Positions 1 to 5,482 are shown, counted from the stretch's first letter. The stretch: 5,482 nucleotides of DNA from Porphyrobacter sp. (GCA_021732945.1 JAKFWB010000549.1:1-5482); one strand, 5' to 3'. Translations and numbers: made by a program. Notes: generated by a model not told the origin, from the letters alone.

Positions 1-2
1 AA

Positions 3-338
3 GGTGCTGTTCTCTCTGGTGTCGAGGAGGTCGAAGTCTCGCTGGCTTCGATCCGCAGCCAGAACGCAAGGATAGCCCGGCTGCAAAGTGCCGTCTCAGC
101 CGCGTTCCGGGCTTTTTAGACTTCAGCCACACTCTACGCACAAGGCCTGACCGGTTTGACCGAACGTCTGACTGCCTAAACCGAATGGCGGCAGGCCGAG
201 CTTGACCTTGCCGAAGCGCGGGAAGCCGCAGGGATTGCTGTCGTCCGGCTCTACAAGGCGATCGGGGCTCCCGTGGTTGATCGCCCTGTCTCGCGCAATC
301 CGGGTTCAAACCTGGTCCAGGCATCCACCAAATCTTGA
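3..338 (+). pseudogene. C-terminal remnant of a TolC/NodT-family efflux outer-membrane protein, two in-frame stops
   Basis: Reading from base 3, a single frame runs to a TGA at 336-338 and resembles the end of RND-efflux outer-membrane channel proteins (the CusC/NodT type of TolC family). It starts with an EEVE helix followed by LASIRSQNARIARLQSAV, then LYAQGLTGL, AELDLAEAREAAG and the typical terminal VVRLYKAIGAP. In intact relatives these segments form the last coiled-coil helices of the periplasmic tunnel. The frame is interrupted by TAG at 117-119 (after FRAF) and TAA at 177-179 (after RLTA), with no frameshift. Both stops fall at positions where Glu or Gln codons are usual, so each could be a one-base change. 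The 5' part lies outside the window. The stop is only 22 bp before the DUF305 gene, so this was probably the preceding gene of the same operon. Specificity for copper or silver is inferred only from the neighbour. I am confident of the family but not of the subfamily. Confidence 0.75.
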
Positions 339-347
339 ATCGGCCAG

Positions 348-353
348 AAGGAA
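348..353 (+). promoter_or_regulatory. Ribosome binding site of the DUF305 gene
   Basis: AAGGAA lies 7 bases before the ATG at 361. It selects this start over the in-frame upstream TTG at 202. The upstream extension would have no signal peptide at its N-terminus and overlaps the efflux pseudogene, whereas the ATG at 361 gives a clean Sec signal sequence. Confidence 0.7.
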
Positions 354-360
354 AACCATC

Positions 361-1032
361 ATGAAAACCATAGTTCTGTCAGCTTTCGTCGTTGCAGTCG
401 CCGTATCAGCTCCCGCCTTCGCCCAGCACAATCATGGTCCAGCCCATCAGATGCCCGCCCAGGGCGCGCATGGCAGTCACGGAGCTACGAAGATTGACGG
501 CATGGGACCAGCCGCCAAGGCATTCGCTGACGCCAATACGAAAATGCACAAGGACATGACCATCCAGTTCAGCGGCAACGCTGATGTCGACTTCGCCCGC
601 GGCATGATCCCCCATCATCAGGGTGCCATCGACATGGCGGAGATCGTATTGAAGTACGGCAAGGACGCCTCCGTGAAGAAGCTCGCGAACGAGATCATTG
701 CGGCGCAGCGCAAGGAGATCGCACAGATGCGGGCCTGGCTGACTAAAAACGGTACCCTCCCGGGCGGAGCCGATGCGGAAGAGGCGAAGAAGGCCTACAC
801 CGAAGTCAACGCCAAGATGCACAAAGACATGACGATGACCTTTTCCGGAAAGGCCGACGTAGATTTCATGAAAGGCATGATCCCGCATCACGAAGGCGCC
901 GTGGACATGGCGAGGGTCGTGCTGAAGTTCGGCAAGGACGCCGAGCTGCGCAAGCTGGCTGACGACGTGGTGCGCACGCAGAACCAGGAAATTACCATGA
1001 TGCGGGACTGGCTCAGGAAGAACGGAGCATGA
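361..1032 (+). CDS. Exported tandem DUF305 protein (putative periplasmic metal-binding protein)
   Basis: The product is 223 residues. Residues 1-21 form a Sec signal peptide (MKTI, hydrophobic VLSAFVVAVAVSA, cleavage site AFA before Q22), so the mature protein is periplasmic. Residues 22-41 are rich in His and Met (HNHGPAHQM, GAHGSHG), typical of metal-chelating tails. Two DUF305 repeats follow, at about 59-131 and 150-222, with a period of 91 residues. By my count they are identical at 47 of 73 positions. Each carries KMHKDMT, a core GMIPHH(Q/E)GA(I/V)DMA, GKDA, and a closing MR-W-L--KNG. DUF305 proteins belong to the ferritin-like helical type. Some members, such as cyanobacterial CopM, bind copper, and the conserved His and Met residues here are suitable ligands. 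The gene ends in an ATGA overlap with the next gene, so the two are probably translationally coupled. The copper role is an inference from the family and from the efflux remnant upstream. No metal is proven. Confidence 0.9.
   Translation: MKTIVLSAFVVAVAVSAPAFAQHNHGPAHQMPAQGAHGSHGATKIDGMGPAAKAFADANTKMHKDMTIQFSGNADVDFARGMIPHHQGAIDMAEIVLKYGKDASVKKLANEIIAAQRKEIAQMRAWLTKNGTLPGGADAEEAKKAYTEVNAKMHKDMTMTFSGKADVDFMKGMIPHHEGAVDMARVVLKFGKDAELRKLADDVVRTQNQEITMMRDWLRKNGA
535..1026 (+). repeat. Internal tandem duplication encoding the two DUF305 repeats
   Basis: Bases 535-753 and 808-1026 encode the two homologous 73-residue units, offset by 273 bp. Protein identity is about 64% by hand count, while many synonymous positions differ (for example AAGGAC versus AAAGAC in the KD of MHKDM). 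This indicates an old duplication kept by selection rather than a recent slippage event. Confidence 0.8.
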
Positions 1033-1292
1033 TGCAGCATTTATTTGCGCGTTTCGCCGTTTTGGCACTTTTCGCGAGCACAGCCGGATCGGCGTTGGCC
1101 GCAGATGGGGCATTGCAACGCGCGTTGTCGCAGGCGGCATGCACAGGTGCGCGGCTTGAGCGCCTCGCGGAGATGGGCCCGATTTCTGTTTACCGAGCGA
1201 ATTGCACGCATTCATCGCACCGTCAGCTGGTTGTCACGTGCACCAAGGACAGCTGTCGCTCCGCGCCGGAACGGGCTTTGGCGGACGAGTGA
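1029..1292 (+). CDS. Small exported four-cysteine protein of unknown function
   Basis: The product is 87 residues and I do not recognise its family. Its ATG overlaps the DUF305 stop in ATGA, and a second Met codon at 1032 follows directly. Residues 1-24 look like a signal peptide (hydrophobic FAVLALFASTAGSA, cleavage after ALA before A25). The mature part of about 63 residues has four cysteines, at 38, 59, 71 and 76, the last two as CTKDSC, with His61 and His64 near Cys59. That pattern fits either two disulfides in a periplasmic protein or a metal site. Its stop overlaps the pdxA GTG start as GTGA (1289-1292), so it lies inside a coupled gene string. Both overlaps, the signal peptide and the absence of an alternative gene on this stretch support it as real. 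An accessory role in metal or thiol handling is a guess from the neighbours. Confidence 0.7.
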   Translation: MMQHLFARFAVLALFASTAGSALAADGALQRALSQAACTGARLERLAEMGPISVYRANCTHSSHRQLVVTCTKDSCRSAPERALADE

Positions 1293-2308
1293 CTGCCGCT
1301 GACGGTCCTCTGCCGCTCGCCCTGACCATGGGCGAGCCGGCTGGCATCGGCGGCGAAATCGATCTTGCCGCGTGGCGGCGGCTGTCTCATGACGGCCCCG
1401 CATTTTATCTGATCGACGATCCAGTCCGGATACGCCATCTCGTGACCATGTTAGGCATGCCAACGCAGATTGAGGTTATTACGCGTCCCGATCAGGCCCC
1501 GAGCATCTTTCGAGCAGCGCTACCAGTCCTCGATATTGCGCAATCCGTTGATGCAGCCCCCGGTCATCCATCATCTGCTACAGCCAAGGCCGTGATCGAC
1601 AGCATCACGCGTGCAGTTGAGCATGTGCGTAGCGGAGAAGCTGCGGCGGTCATCACCAACCCCATCCAGAAGAGCGCGCTAACATCGGCGGGCTTTGACT
1701 TCCCCGGCCACACCGAATTTCTGGCGCATCTGGCCGGCGTATCGCGTCCAGTGATGATGCTTGCGGGCCCTGACCTGCGCGTCGTTCTAATCACGATTCA
1801 CGTGCCATTGAGGGCTGTGCCGGACCTCCTGACGGTTGACCTGGTTGTTGAAACGGCAATCATCGCCGCCGATGACCTTCGCAGCCAATTCGGACTTGCC
1901 GCACCACGGCTGGCACTGGCGGGATTGAATCCCCATGCCGGAGAGAAGGGCACCATCGGCACGGAAGATCGGGAGGTCCTGGAACCTGCCGTTGCAAAGC
2001 TCCGCTCCATGGGCATCGATATTACCGGCCCAAATCCCGCGGACACTCTGTTTCATTCCCGGGCACGCGCGCGCTACGACGTGGCCCTATGCCCAACGCA
2101 CGATCAGGCGCTTATCCCGTTGAAGACGCTTGCTTTCAACGACGGCGTGAATGTCACGCTCGGACTGCCCTTTGTGCGCACCTCGCCCGATCATGGCACG
2201 GCGCTCGATATCGCGGGCACGGGCGTTGCCAGGCCCGACAGCCTGATCGCCGCTCTTCATCTGGCGGCAGAACTTGGAATGCGTTCAAAGGAAGGATCAA
2301 TATCGTGA
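1289..2308 (+). CDS. pdxA: 4-hydroxythreonine-4-phosphate dehydrogenase PdxA
   Basis: PdxA oxidises 4-phosphohydroxy-L-threonine with NAD(P)+ in the cytosol. The product decarboxylates to 3-amino-2-oxopropyl phosphate, the substrate of PdxJ, in the DXP-dependent pyridoxal 5'-phosphate pathway. I chose the GTG at 1289, which overlaps the preceding stop as GTGA and gives 339 residues, close to the family's 330-340. The in-frame ATG at 1202 would add 29 unrelated residues inside the previous gene, and the ATG at 1328 would remove the first strand. Visible motifs are TMGEPAGIG (13-21), PGHTEFLA with His141 and Thr142 for substrate, TIHVPL with His171, [10 protein letters not shown] with His216, NPADTLF (249-255), [10 protein letters not shown] with His271, and [22 protein letters not shown] (291-312). 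The spacing of His171, His216 and His271 equals that of the E. coli metal ligands 166, 211 and 266. The enzyme therefore looks intact. It overlaps pdxJ by GTGA. Whether it is the only copy in the genome cannot be told here. Confidence 0.93.
   Translation: MTAADGPLPLALTMGEPAGIGGEIDLAAWRRLSHDGPAFYLIDDPVRIRHLVTMLGMPTQIEVITRPDQAPSIFRAALPVLDIAQSVDAAPGHPSSATAKAVIDSITRAVEHVRSGEAAAVITNPIQKSALTSAGFDFPGHTEFLAHLAGVSRPVMMLAGPDLRVVLITIHVPLRAVPDLLTVDLVVETAIIAADDLRSQFGLAAPRLALAGLNPHAGEKGTIGTEDREVLEPAVAKLRSMGIDITGPNPADTLFHSRARARYDVALCPTHDQALIPLKTLAFNDGVNVTLGLPFVRTSPDHGTALDIAGTGVARPDSLIAALHLAAELGMRSKEGSIS
2287..2296 (+). promoter_or_regulatory. Ribosome binding site deciding the pdxJ GTG start
   Basis: AAAGGAAGGA inside the end of pdxA lies 8 bases before the GTG at 2305. 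It supports that start for pdxJ, which overlaps the pdxA stop as GTGA and gives the family's usual N-terminus, with [18 protein letters not shown] near the start. Confidence 0.65.
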
Positions 2309-3039
2309 ACAAGCTGCTCCGGCTGGGCGTCAACATCGATCACGTCGCGACTGTAAGAAATGCGCGCGGCGGCAGCCATCCTGATCCCGTCCTGGCAGCG
2401 AAGGCGGCGATGCAAGCGGGAGCAGACGGCATCACGGCCCATCTCCGCGAAGACCGCCGCCATATTCGTGACGCAGACATGGAACGCCTGAAAGCCGAGG
2501 TGCCGCTGCCCCTGAATTTTGAAATGGCTGCAACCGACGAGATGGTTGTTATCGCCTTGAGGCTGAAACCGCATGCGGTCTGTCTGGTGCCAGAACGTCG
2601 CATGGAAGTGACAACCGAAGTCGGGCTTGATGTGGCGGGCCACATGGACCTGTTCCGCCCGTTCGTGGTCTGCCTCGCCGACGCCGGTATCCGTGTTTCG
2701 CTGTTTATCGCGGCGGAACCACGCCAACTGGAAGCGAGCGCCTCTATTGGCGCACTTGTCATTTAGCTTCACACGGGAGGCTATAGCGAACACGTGGGCG
2801 GGGCGCTTAAAAAGGAGCTCGAGCGGATCATTGCAGCCGCACAACAATCCCGCGAACTCGGCCTCGAATGCCATGCAGGCCACGGGCTCAGCTTCGATAC
2901 GGTCACAGCCATCGCAGCAATCCCGGAGATTCGGGAATTGAACATCGGGCATTTCCTTGTGGGAGAAGCAATCTTCACGGGTTTGGGGCCTGCGATCATC
3001 AAAATGCGCAAGCTTATGGATGCTGCGCGGACTGGTTAA
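2305..3039 (+). pseudogene. pdxJ: Pyridoxine 5'-phosphate synthase PdxJ, interrupted by a single in-frame amber codon
   Basis: PdxJ condenses 3-amino-2-oxopropyl phosphate with 1-deoxyxylulose 5-phosphate to pyridoxine 5'-phosphate, the step after PdxA. The frame from GTG 2305 to TAA 3037-3039 spans 244 codons, the normal family length. It carries [15 protein letters not shown] (8-22), HLREDRRHI (46-54), NFEMA with Glu73, LVPERR--VTTE-GLDV (94-110), and VSLFI (131-135). After the break come LHTGGY (155-160), HAGHGL (190-195) and ELNIGHFLVGEAI (211-223). The only lesion is TAG at 2764-2766, codon 154, where relatives have a conserved active-site-region Glu in (I/V)E(I/L)HTG. GAG to TAG is one base. 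The reading frame and all downstream motifs are preserved, so the change looks recent, is read through, or is a sequencing error. As read, translation gives a 153-residue fragment lacking the last part of the TIM barrel. A restart at GTG 2794 (81 residues) is conceivable but has a poorly spaced Shine-Dalgarno sequence. Confidence 0.88.
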
Positions 3040-3120
3040 AAAAGTGCCGCTCAAGGGTTGTATAAAGTGCAATTTCCCCGGGCGCGAAATATCGGAACTT
3101 TTGAGATTGGAAACGCGATC

Positions 3121-3855
3121 ATGACAAAGACTGCAACGCTTTATCGGATGGTGATGCCTACCCACACCTGTCCCTATGGCATCAAGGCGCTCGATCTCCT
3201 GCAGCGCAAGGGTTTCGCAGTCGAGGACAAGCATCTGGCGACGCGCGAAGCTACGGACGCCTTCAAAGCAGAGCACGAGGTGAAAACCACGCCGCAGACC
3301 TTCATCAACGGCAAGCGGGTCGGTGGCTACGACGATCTGCGACGGCATTTCGGTTTGCACGTGCGTGTGCTGGGCGAAGTCAGCTACCAGCCCGTCATCG
3401 CGGTGTTCGCTGTCGCCGCGCTGATAGCACTGGCCGTCAGCCACGCGGCATACGGCCAGCCCTTCACGCTGCGCGCCGCCGAGTGGTTTATCGCCCTGAG
3501 CATGTGCATCCTGGCCATGCTGAAGCTGCAGGACATCGAGAGCTTTTCCTCGATGTTCCTCAATTACGATCTGCTGGCCAAACGCTGGGTGCCATACGCT
3601 TACATTTATCCGTTCGCCGAGCTTGCGGCGGGCTTGCTGATGGTGGCAGGTGCGCTGAATTGGCTGTCGATCCCGATCGCCTTGTTCATTGGCGGCATCG
3701 GCGCAGTGTCGGTATTCAAGGCGGTTTACATCGACCGGCGTGACATCAAGTGCGCCTGCGTCGGCGGCTCAAGCCGCGTGCCGCTTGGGTTCGTGTCCTT
3801 GACTGAGAATGTCATGATGGTGGCGATGGCGCTCTGGATGGTCTTTGCGCATTGA
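3121..3855 (+). CDS. Glutaredoxin fused to a MauE/DoxX-like redox membrane domain
   Basis: The product is 244 residues, starting at ATG 3121 with GGAAA 7 bases upstream. Residues 4-80 form a glutaredoxin fold. The active site is TCPYG with Cys17 only, so the usual second cysteine of CPYC is replaced by Gly20 (monothiol type). The cis-proline loop is TTPQTFING (56-64), followed by GGYDDL (68-73) for glutathione binding. Residues from about 89 form a membrane domain with four or five helices (near 91-110, 120-137, 160-181, 184-204 and 225-243). It contains the conserved-looking LKLQDIESFSSMFLNYD (134-150) and a KCACVGG pair, Cys211 and Cys213, before VPLGFVSLTEN. MauE/DoxX relatives are thought to pass reducing or oxidising equivalents for disulfide chemistry across the inner membrane. 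The glutaredoxin part is probably cytosolic because there is no signal peptide. It follows pdxJ by 81 bp and may share its transcript or have its own promoter. The substrate is unknown. A role in thiol repair under metal stress is inferred. Confidence 0.85.
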   Translation: MTKTATLYRMVMPTHTCPYGIKALDLLQRKGFAVEDKHLATREATDAFKAEHEVKTTPQTFINGKRVGGYDDLRRHFGLHVRVLGEVSYQPVIAVFAVAALIALAVSHAAYGQPFTLRAAEWFIALSMCILAMLKLQDIESFSSMFLNYDLLAKRWVPYAYIYPFAELAAGLLMVAGALNWLSIPIALFIGGIGAVSVFKAVYIDRRDIKCACVGGSSRVPLGFVSLTENVMMVAMALWMVFAH

Positions 3856-4036
3856 CCGAAGTGGGCTGGTCCTGGGTTTATGGCGATCCTCATTAGCAGG
3901 AGCAGTGCATTTGCGTTATGGCCGTCTCGCCCCGTCTTATGCAAGCTGGTGTTACCTTTTCCAACCGATTGCCATAGCTCAGTCCGATTTGGGTATCCTG
4001 CGATGACATCTTCAGGCTGGAGTGAGCGGCTGCGCG
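3856..4036. other. Unassigned spacer between the glutaredoxin-MauE gene and the IS256 element
   Basis: These 181 bases have no convincing gene, no clear terminator hairpin, and no match I recognise in any of the six frames. The base composition is lower in GC than the neighbouring IS element. It may be the downstream flank of the operon or a worn end of an older mobile element. It does not continue the transposase fragment found on the other side of the IS. Confidence 0.5.
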
Positions 4037-4067
4037 GGGACTGTCAGGATTTCCGTGTGCGGGCGGC
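4037..4067 (+). repeat. Left terminal inverted repeat of the IS256-family element
   Basis: These 31 bases are the exact reverse complement of 5325-5355. The match stops at the next base on both sides, which defines the element end. Confidence 0.92.
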
Positions 4068-4093
4068 CATAATGGACCCGATGGAGGTTCCCG

Positions 4094-5314
4094 ATGGCAC
4101 GACGCAAAGCCCCCCGTATTCCTGACGCGCTTCTGGACCAGCTGCTGGCCGGCGCCGACCCCAAGACGGCTTTCGACCCCAATGGCCTGCTCGACGATCT
4201 GAAGAAGGCCTTCGCCGAGCGGGCCCTGAACGCCGAGATGGATCATCATCTGGCAGGTGACGAAGCCGGTAACAGCCGCAACGGCTACGGCCGCAAGACG
4301 GTGACGACCGAGACCGGCCGGATCGAGCTGGAGATTCCGCGCGATCGACAGGCGACGTTCGATCCGCAACTGATCGCCAAGTATCAGCGCCGCTTTCCCG
4401 GCTTCGACGACAAGATCGTCTCGATGTATGCCCGGGGCATGAGCGCCCGCGAGATCGTCGGGCATCTGCGCGAGCTCTACGGCATCGAGGTCTCCCCCGA
4501 CCTCATCAGCGCCGTCACCGATGCCGTGCTCGATGAGATCGCGGCTTGGCAGAGCCGGCCGCTGGAGCCGGTCTATCCGCTGGTCTTCTTCGATGCCCTG
4601 CGCGTCAAGATCCGCGACGAGGGCGTCGTCCGCAACAAGGCCGTCCACATCGCGCTCGGCGTCCGTGCCGACGGCGCCAAGGAGATTCTGGGCCTCTGGC
4701 TGGAGCAGAACGAGGGCGCGAAGTTCTGGCTGCGCGTCATGAACGAACTGCGCAACCGCGGCGTCGAGGACATCCTGCTCGCCGTCGTCGATGGCCTGAA
4801 GGGCTTCCCCGACGCGATCCGGGCGGTGTTCCCCGAGGCCATGGTTCAGACCTGCATCGTCCACCTGTTGCGCCACAGCCTGGACTTCGTCTCCTACAAG
4901 GATCGCAAGCTCGTCGCCGCGGCGTTGAAGGGCATCTATCGCGCCATTGATGCCGCCGCCGGCGAGGCAGCGCTCAGCGCCTTCGAGGAGGGGCATTGGG
5001 GCCGCCGCTATCCGGCGATCGCCCAGAGCTGGCGACGCGCCTGGAGCGAGGTCGTGCCGTTCTACGCCTTCCCCGCCGACGTTCGTCGCATCCTCTACAC
5101 CACCAACGCGATCGAGGCGCTGAACGCCAAGCTGCGCCGGGCCGTGCGCGCCCGAGGCCACTTCCCGACCGACGAGGCTGCGATGAAGCTCCTCTTCCTC
5201 GTCTTGAACCGCTCCGAAAAGGAGTGGAAGATGGGACCTCGTGAGTGGGTCATGGCCAAGGCTCAATTCGCCGTCATCTTCGGCGAGCGCTTCACAAGGG
5301 CCATGGCGGCCTGA
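4094..5314 (+). CDS. IS256-family DDE transposase
   Basis: The product is 406 residues, a normal length for the family, starting at ATG 4094 with GGAGG 6 bases upstream. The N-terminal part (about 1-150) carries the family's DNA-binding region, including LAGDEAGNSRNGYGRKTV (53-70) and ARGMSAREIVGHL (113-125). The catalytic domain shows Asp167 in FFDALRVKIRDEG, Asp233 in VVDGLKGFPDAI, and Glu341 in YTTNAIEALNAKLRR, the expected DDE triad. The CIVHLLRHSLDFV segment (254-266) is typical of the family between the second Asp and the Glu. There is no frameshift or internal stop. The enzyme would bind the flanking 31-bp ends and move the element, probably through a circular intermediate as known for IS256. 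A long antisense open frame over this gene is a composition artefact. Confidence 0.95.
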   Translation: MARRKAPRIPDALLDQLLAGADPKTAFDPNGLLDDLKKAFAERALNAEMDHHLAGDEAGNSRNGYGRKTVTTETGRIELEIPRDRQATFDPQLIAKYQRRFPGFDDKIVSMYARGMSAREIVGHLRELYGIEVSPDLISAVTDAVLDEIAAWQSRPLEPVYPLVFFDALRVKIRDEGVVRNKAVHIALGVRADGAKEILGLWLEQNEGAKFWLRVMNELRNRGVEDILLAVVDGLKGFPDAIRAVFPEAMVQTCIVHLLRHSLDFVSYKDRKLVAAALKGIYRAIDAAAGEAALSAFEEGHWGRRYPAIAQSWRRAWSEVVPFYAFPADVRRILYTTNAIEALNAKLRRAVRARGHFPTDEAAMKLLFLVLNRSEKEWKMGPREWVMAKAQFAVIFGERFTRAMAA

Positions 5315-5324
5315 TGTTCAACCC

Positions 5325-5355
5325 GCCGCCCGCACACGGAAATCCTGACAGTCCC
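5325..5355 (-). repeat. Right terminal inverted repeat of the IS256-family element
   Basis: This is the exact reverse complement of the left end over 31 bases. It starts 10 bases after the transposase stop, which leaves no room for a passenger gene. Confidence 0.92.
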
Positions 5356-5482
5356 GCCTTCAGGCGCCCCTTCGTCCCGCGCCGCCAGCTCAGCATCCGC
5401 CAGGGCGCTTCTTCCAGCATCGCCTGCGCGCTGACCGACGCCGTGTCCGGGACATGGCGCTTTCGCGGGCGACCGCGCCCGG
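5356..5482 (-). pseudogene. Fragment of an IS701-like transposase, cut by the IS256 element
   Basis: On the minus strand an open frame runs in from the right window edge and reads GRGRPRKRHVPDTASVSAQ, then AMLEEAPWRMLSWRRGTKGRLKA, up to the IS256 end. The combination of S-AMLE-APWR and SWRRGTKGRLKA is characteristic, as I recall it, of IS701-family DDE transposases, in which this segment precedes the conserved RFAAVRVRVAD region. That downstream part is absent: the frame breaks off at 5356, and the far side of the IS256 element does not resume it. The fragment is therefore a remnant of an older insertion sequence. Whether the gene is otherwise intact to the right is outside the window. Confidence 0.7.

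Larger units (their letters stand above)
4037..5355 (+). mobile_element. Complete IS256-family insertion sequence (1319 bp)
   Basis: The element is bounded by perfect inverted repeats of 31 bp (4037-4067 and 5325-5355) that begin GGGACTGTCAGGATTTCCG. It contains one full-length transposase gene. Its GC content is visibly higher than that of the operon to its left. IS256 elements usually make 8-9 bp target duplications, but the 8 bases outside each end differ (GCTGCGCG on the left, GCCTTCAG on the right), and the two flanks are unrelated. The element itself appears intact and potentially active. Confidence 0.92.

Noticed and set aside
204..214. TTGACCTTGCC resembling half of a CueR/MerR-type copper promoter
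   Set aside because: It has no dyad partner or -10 at proper spacing, and it is explained as the LDLAEA coding segment of the efflux remnant.
202..360. N-terminal extension of the DUF305 gene from an upstream TTG
   Set aside because: The extension runs out of frame over the efflux pseudogene and would bury the signal peptide. The ATG at 361 has a good ribosome binding site.
1202..1288. ATG at 1202 as the pdxA start
   Set aside because: It adds 29 residues unlike PdxA within the preceding gene. The GTG at 1289 overlaps the preceding stop and gives the family length.
2794..3039. Separate 81-codon gene for the C-terminal PdxJ half, making a natural split enzyme
   Set aside because: The start is a GTG with a Shine-Dalgarno-like GGGAGG 13 bases away, and the frame is continuous with pdxJ across one stop. 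A point nonsense change explains it more simply.
3058..3120. TTG start at 3058 for the glutaredoxin fusion
   Set aside because: It adds 21 residues before the normal glutaredoxin N-terminus. The ATG at 3121 fits the fold and has a GGAAA upstream.
2257..3444. 395-codon open frame on the minus strand over pdxJ and the glutaredoxin gene
   Set aside because: It is opposite two recognisable genes and its translation shows no family motif.
3893..5266. 457-codon open frame on the minus strand across the IS256 element
   Set aside because: It lies antisense to a clear full-length transposase, crosses the left terminal repeat, and has the low-complexity composition expected of a high-GC shadow frame.
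4011..5365. TTCAGGC present on both sides of the IS256 element (4011-4017 and 5359-5365)
   Set aside because: The copies lie at different distances from the two ends (19 and 3 bases), so they cannot be a target duplication. A 7-base match is easily chance.
1..5482. CRISPR arrays, tRNA or rRNA genes
   Set aside because: I saw no regularly spaced repeats and no tRNA- or rRNA-like segments on either strand.

Overview
The window (roughly 60% GC) looks like an accessory region of an alphaproteobacterium, possibly a sphingomonad. That placement is an inference from codon use, from the PdxA and PdxJ sequence style, and from the DUF305 and glutaredoxin-MauE genes. It is not proven by any marker gene. 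The left 3.9 kb is a rightward gene string that mixes envelope metal-handling functions with vitamin B6 synthesis. The right 1.4 kb is insertion-sequence DNA.

Layout. Positions 3-338 hold the C-terminal end of a TolC/NodT-type efflux outer-membrane gene broken by two in-frame stops. An exported, His/Met-rich protein with two DUF305 repeats follows (361-1032). Next come a small exported four-cysteine protein of unknown function (1029-1292), pdxA (1289-2308) and pdxJ (2305-3039). After an 81-bp gap there is a glutaredoxin fused to a MauE/DoxX-like membrane domain (3121-3855). The region 3856-4036 contains nothing I recognise. A complete IS256-family element with perfect 31-bp ends occupies 4037-5355. 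Beyond it, 5356-5482 is a fragment of a different transposase (IS701-like) on the minus strand.

How the genes fit together. Four genes in a row are joined by 4-bp stop/start overlaps (ATGA, GTGA, GTGA), and the efflux remnant ends only 22 bp before the DUF305 gene. This suggests one translationally coupled transcript. The efflux remnant, the DUF305 protein and the thiol-redox membrane protein point to copper or related heavy-metal stress in the periplasm. The two consecutive enzymes of the DXP-dependent pyridoxal phosphate route, PdxA and PdxJ, sit in the middle of that string. pdxJ is intact in frame over its whole length except for one TAG at codon 154, exactly where the family has a conserved glutamate before the HTG motif. 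As read, it would give a truncated and probably inactive enzyme unless the stop is read through or is a sequencing error.

The unusual points are the coupling of B6 synthesis to metal-resistance-like genes, the single nonsense codon in pdxJ, the decay of the efflux gene by point stops, and an IS256 element with perfect ends but no target duplication and unrelated flanks, which implies rearrangement.
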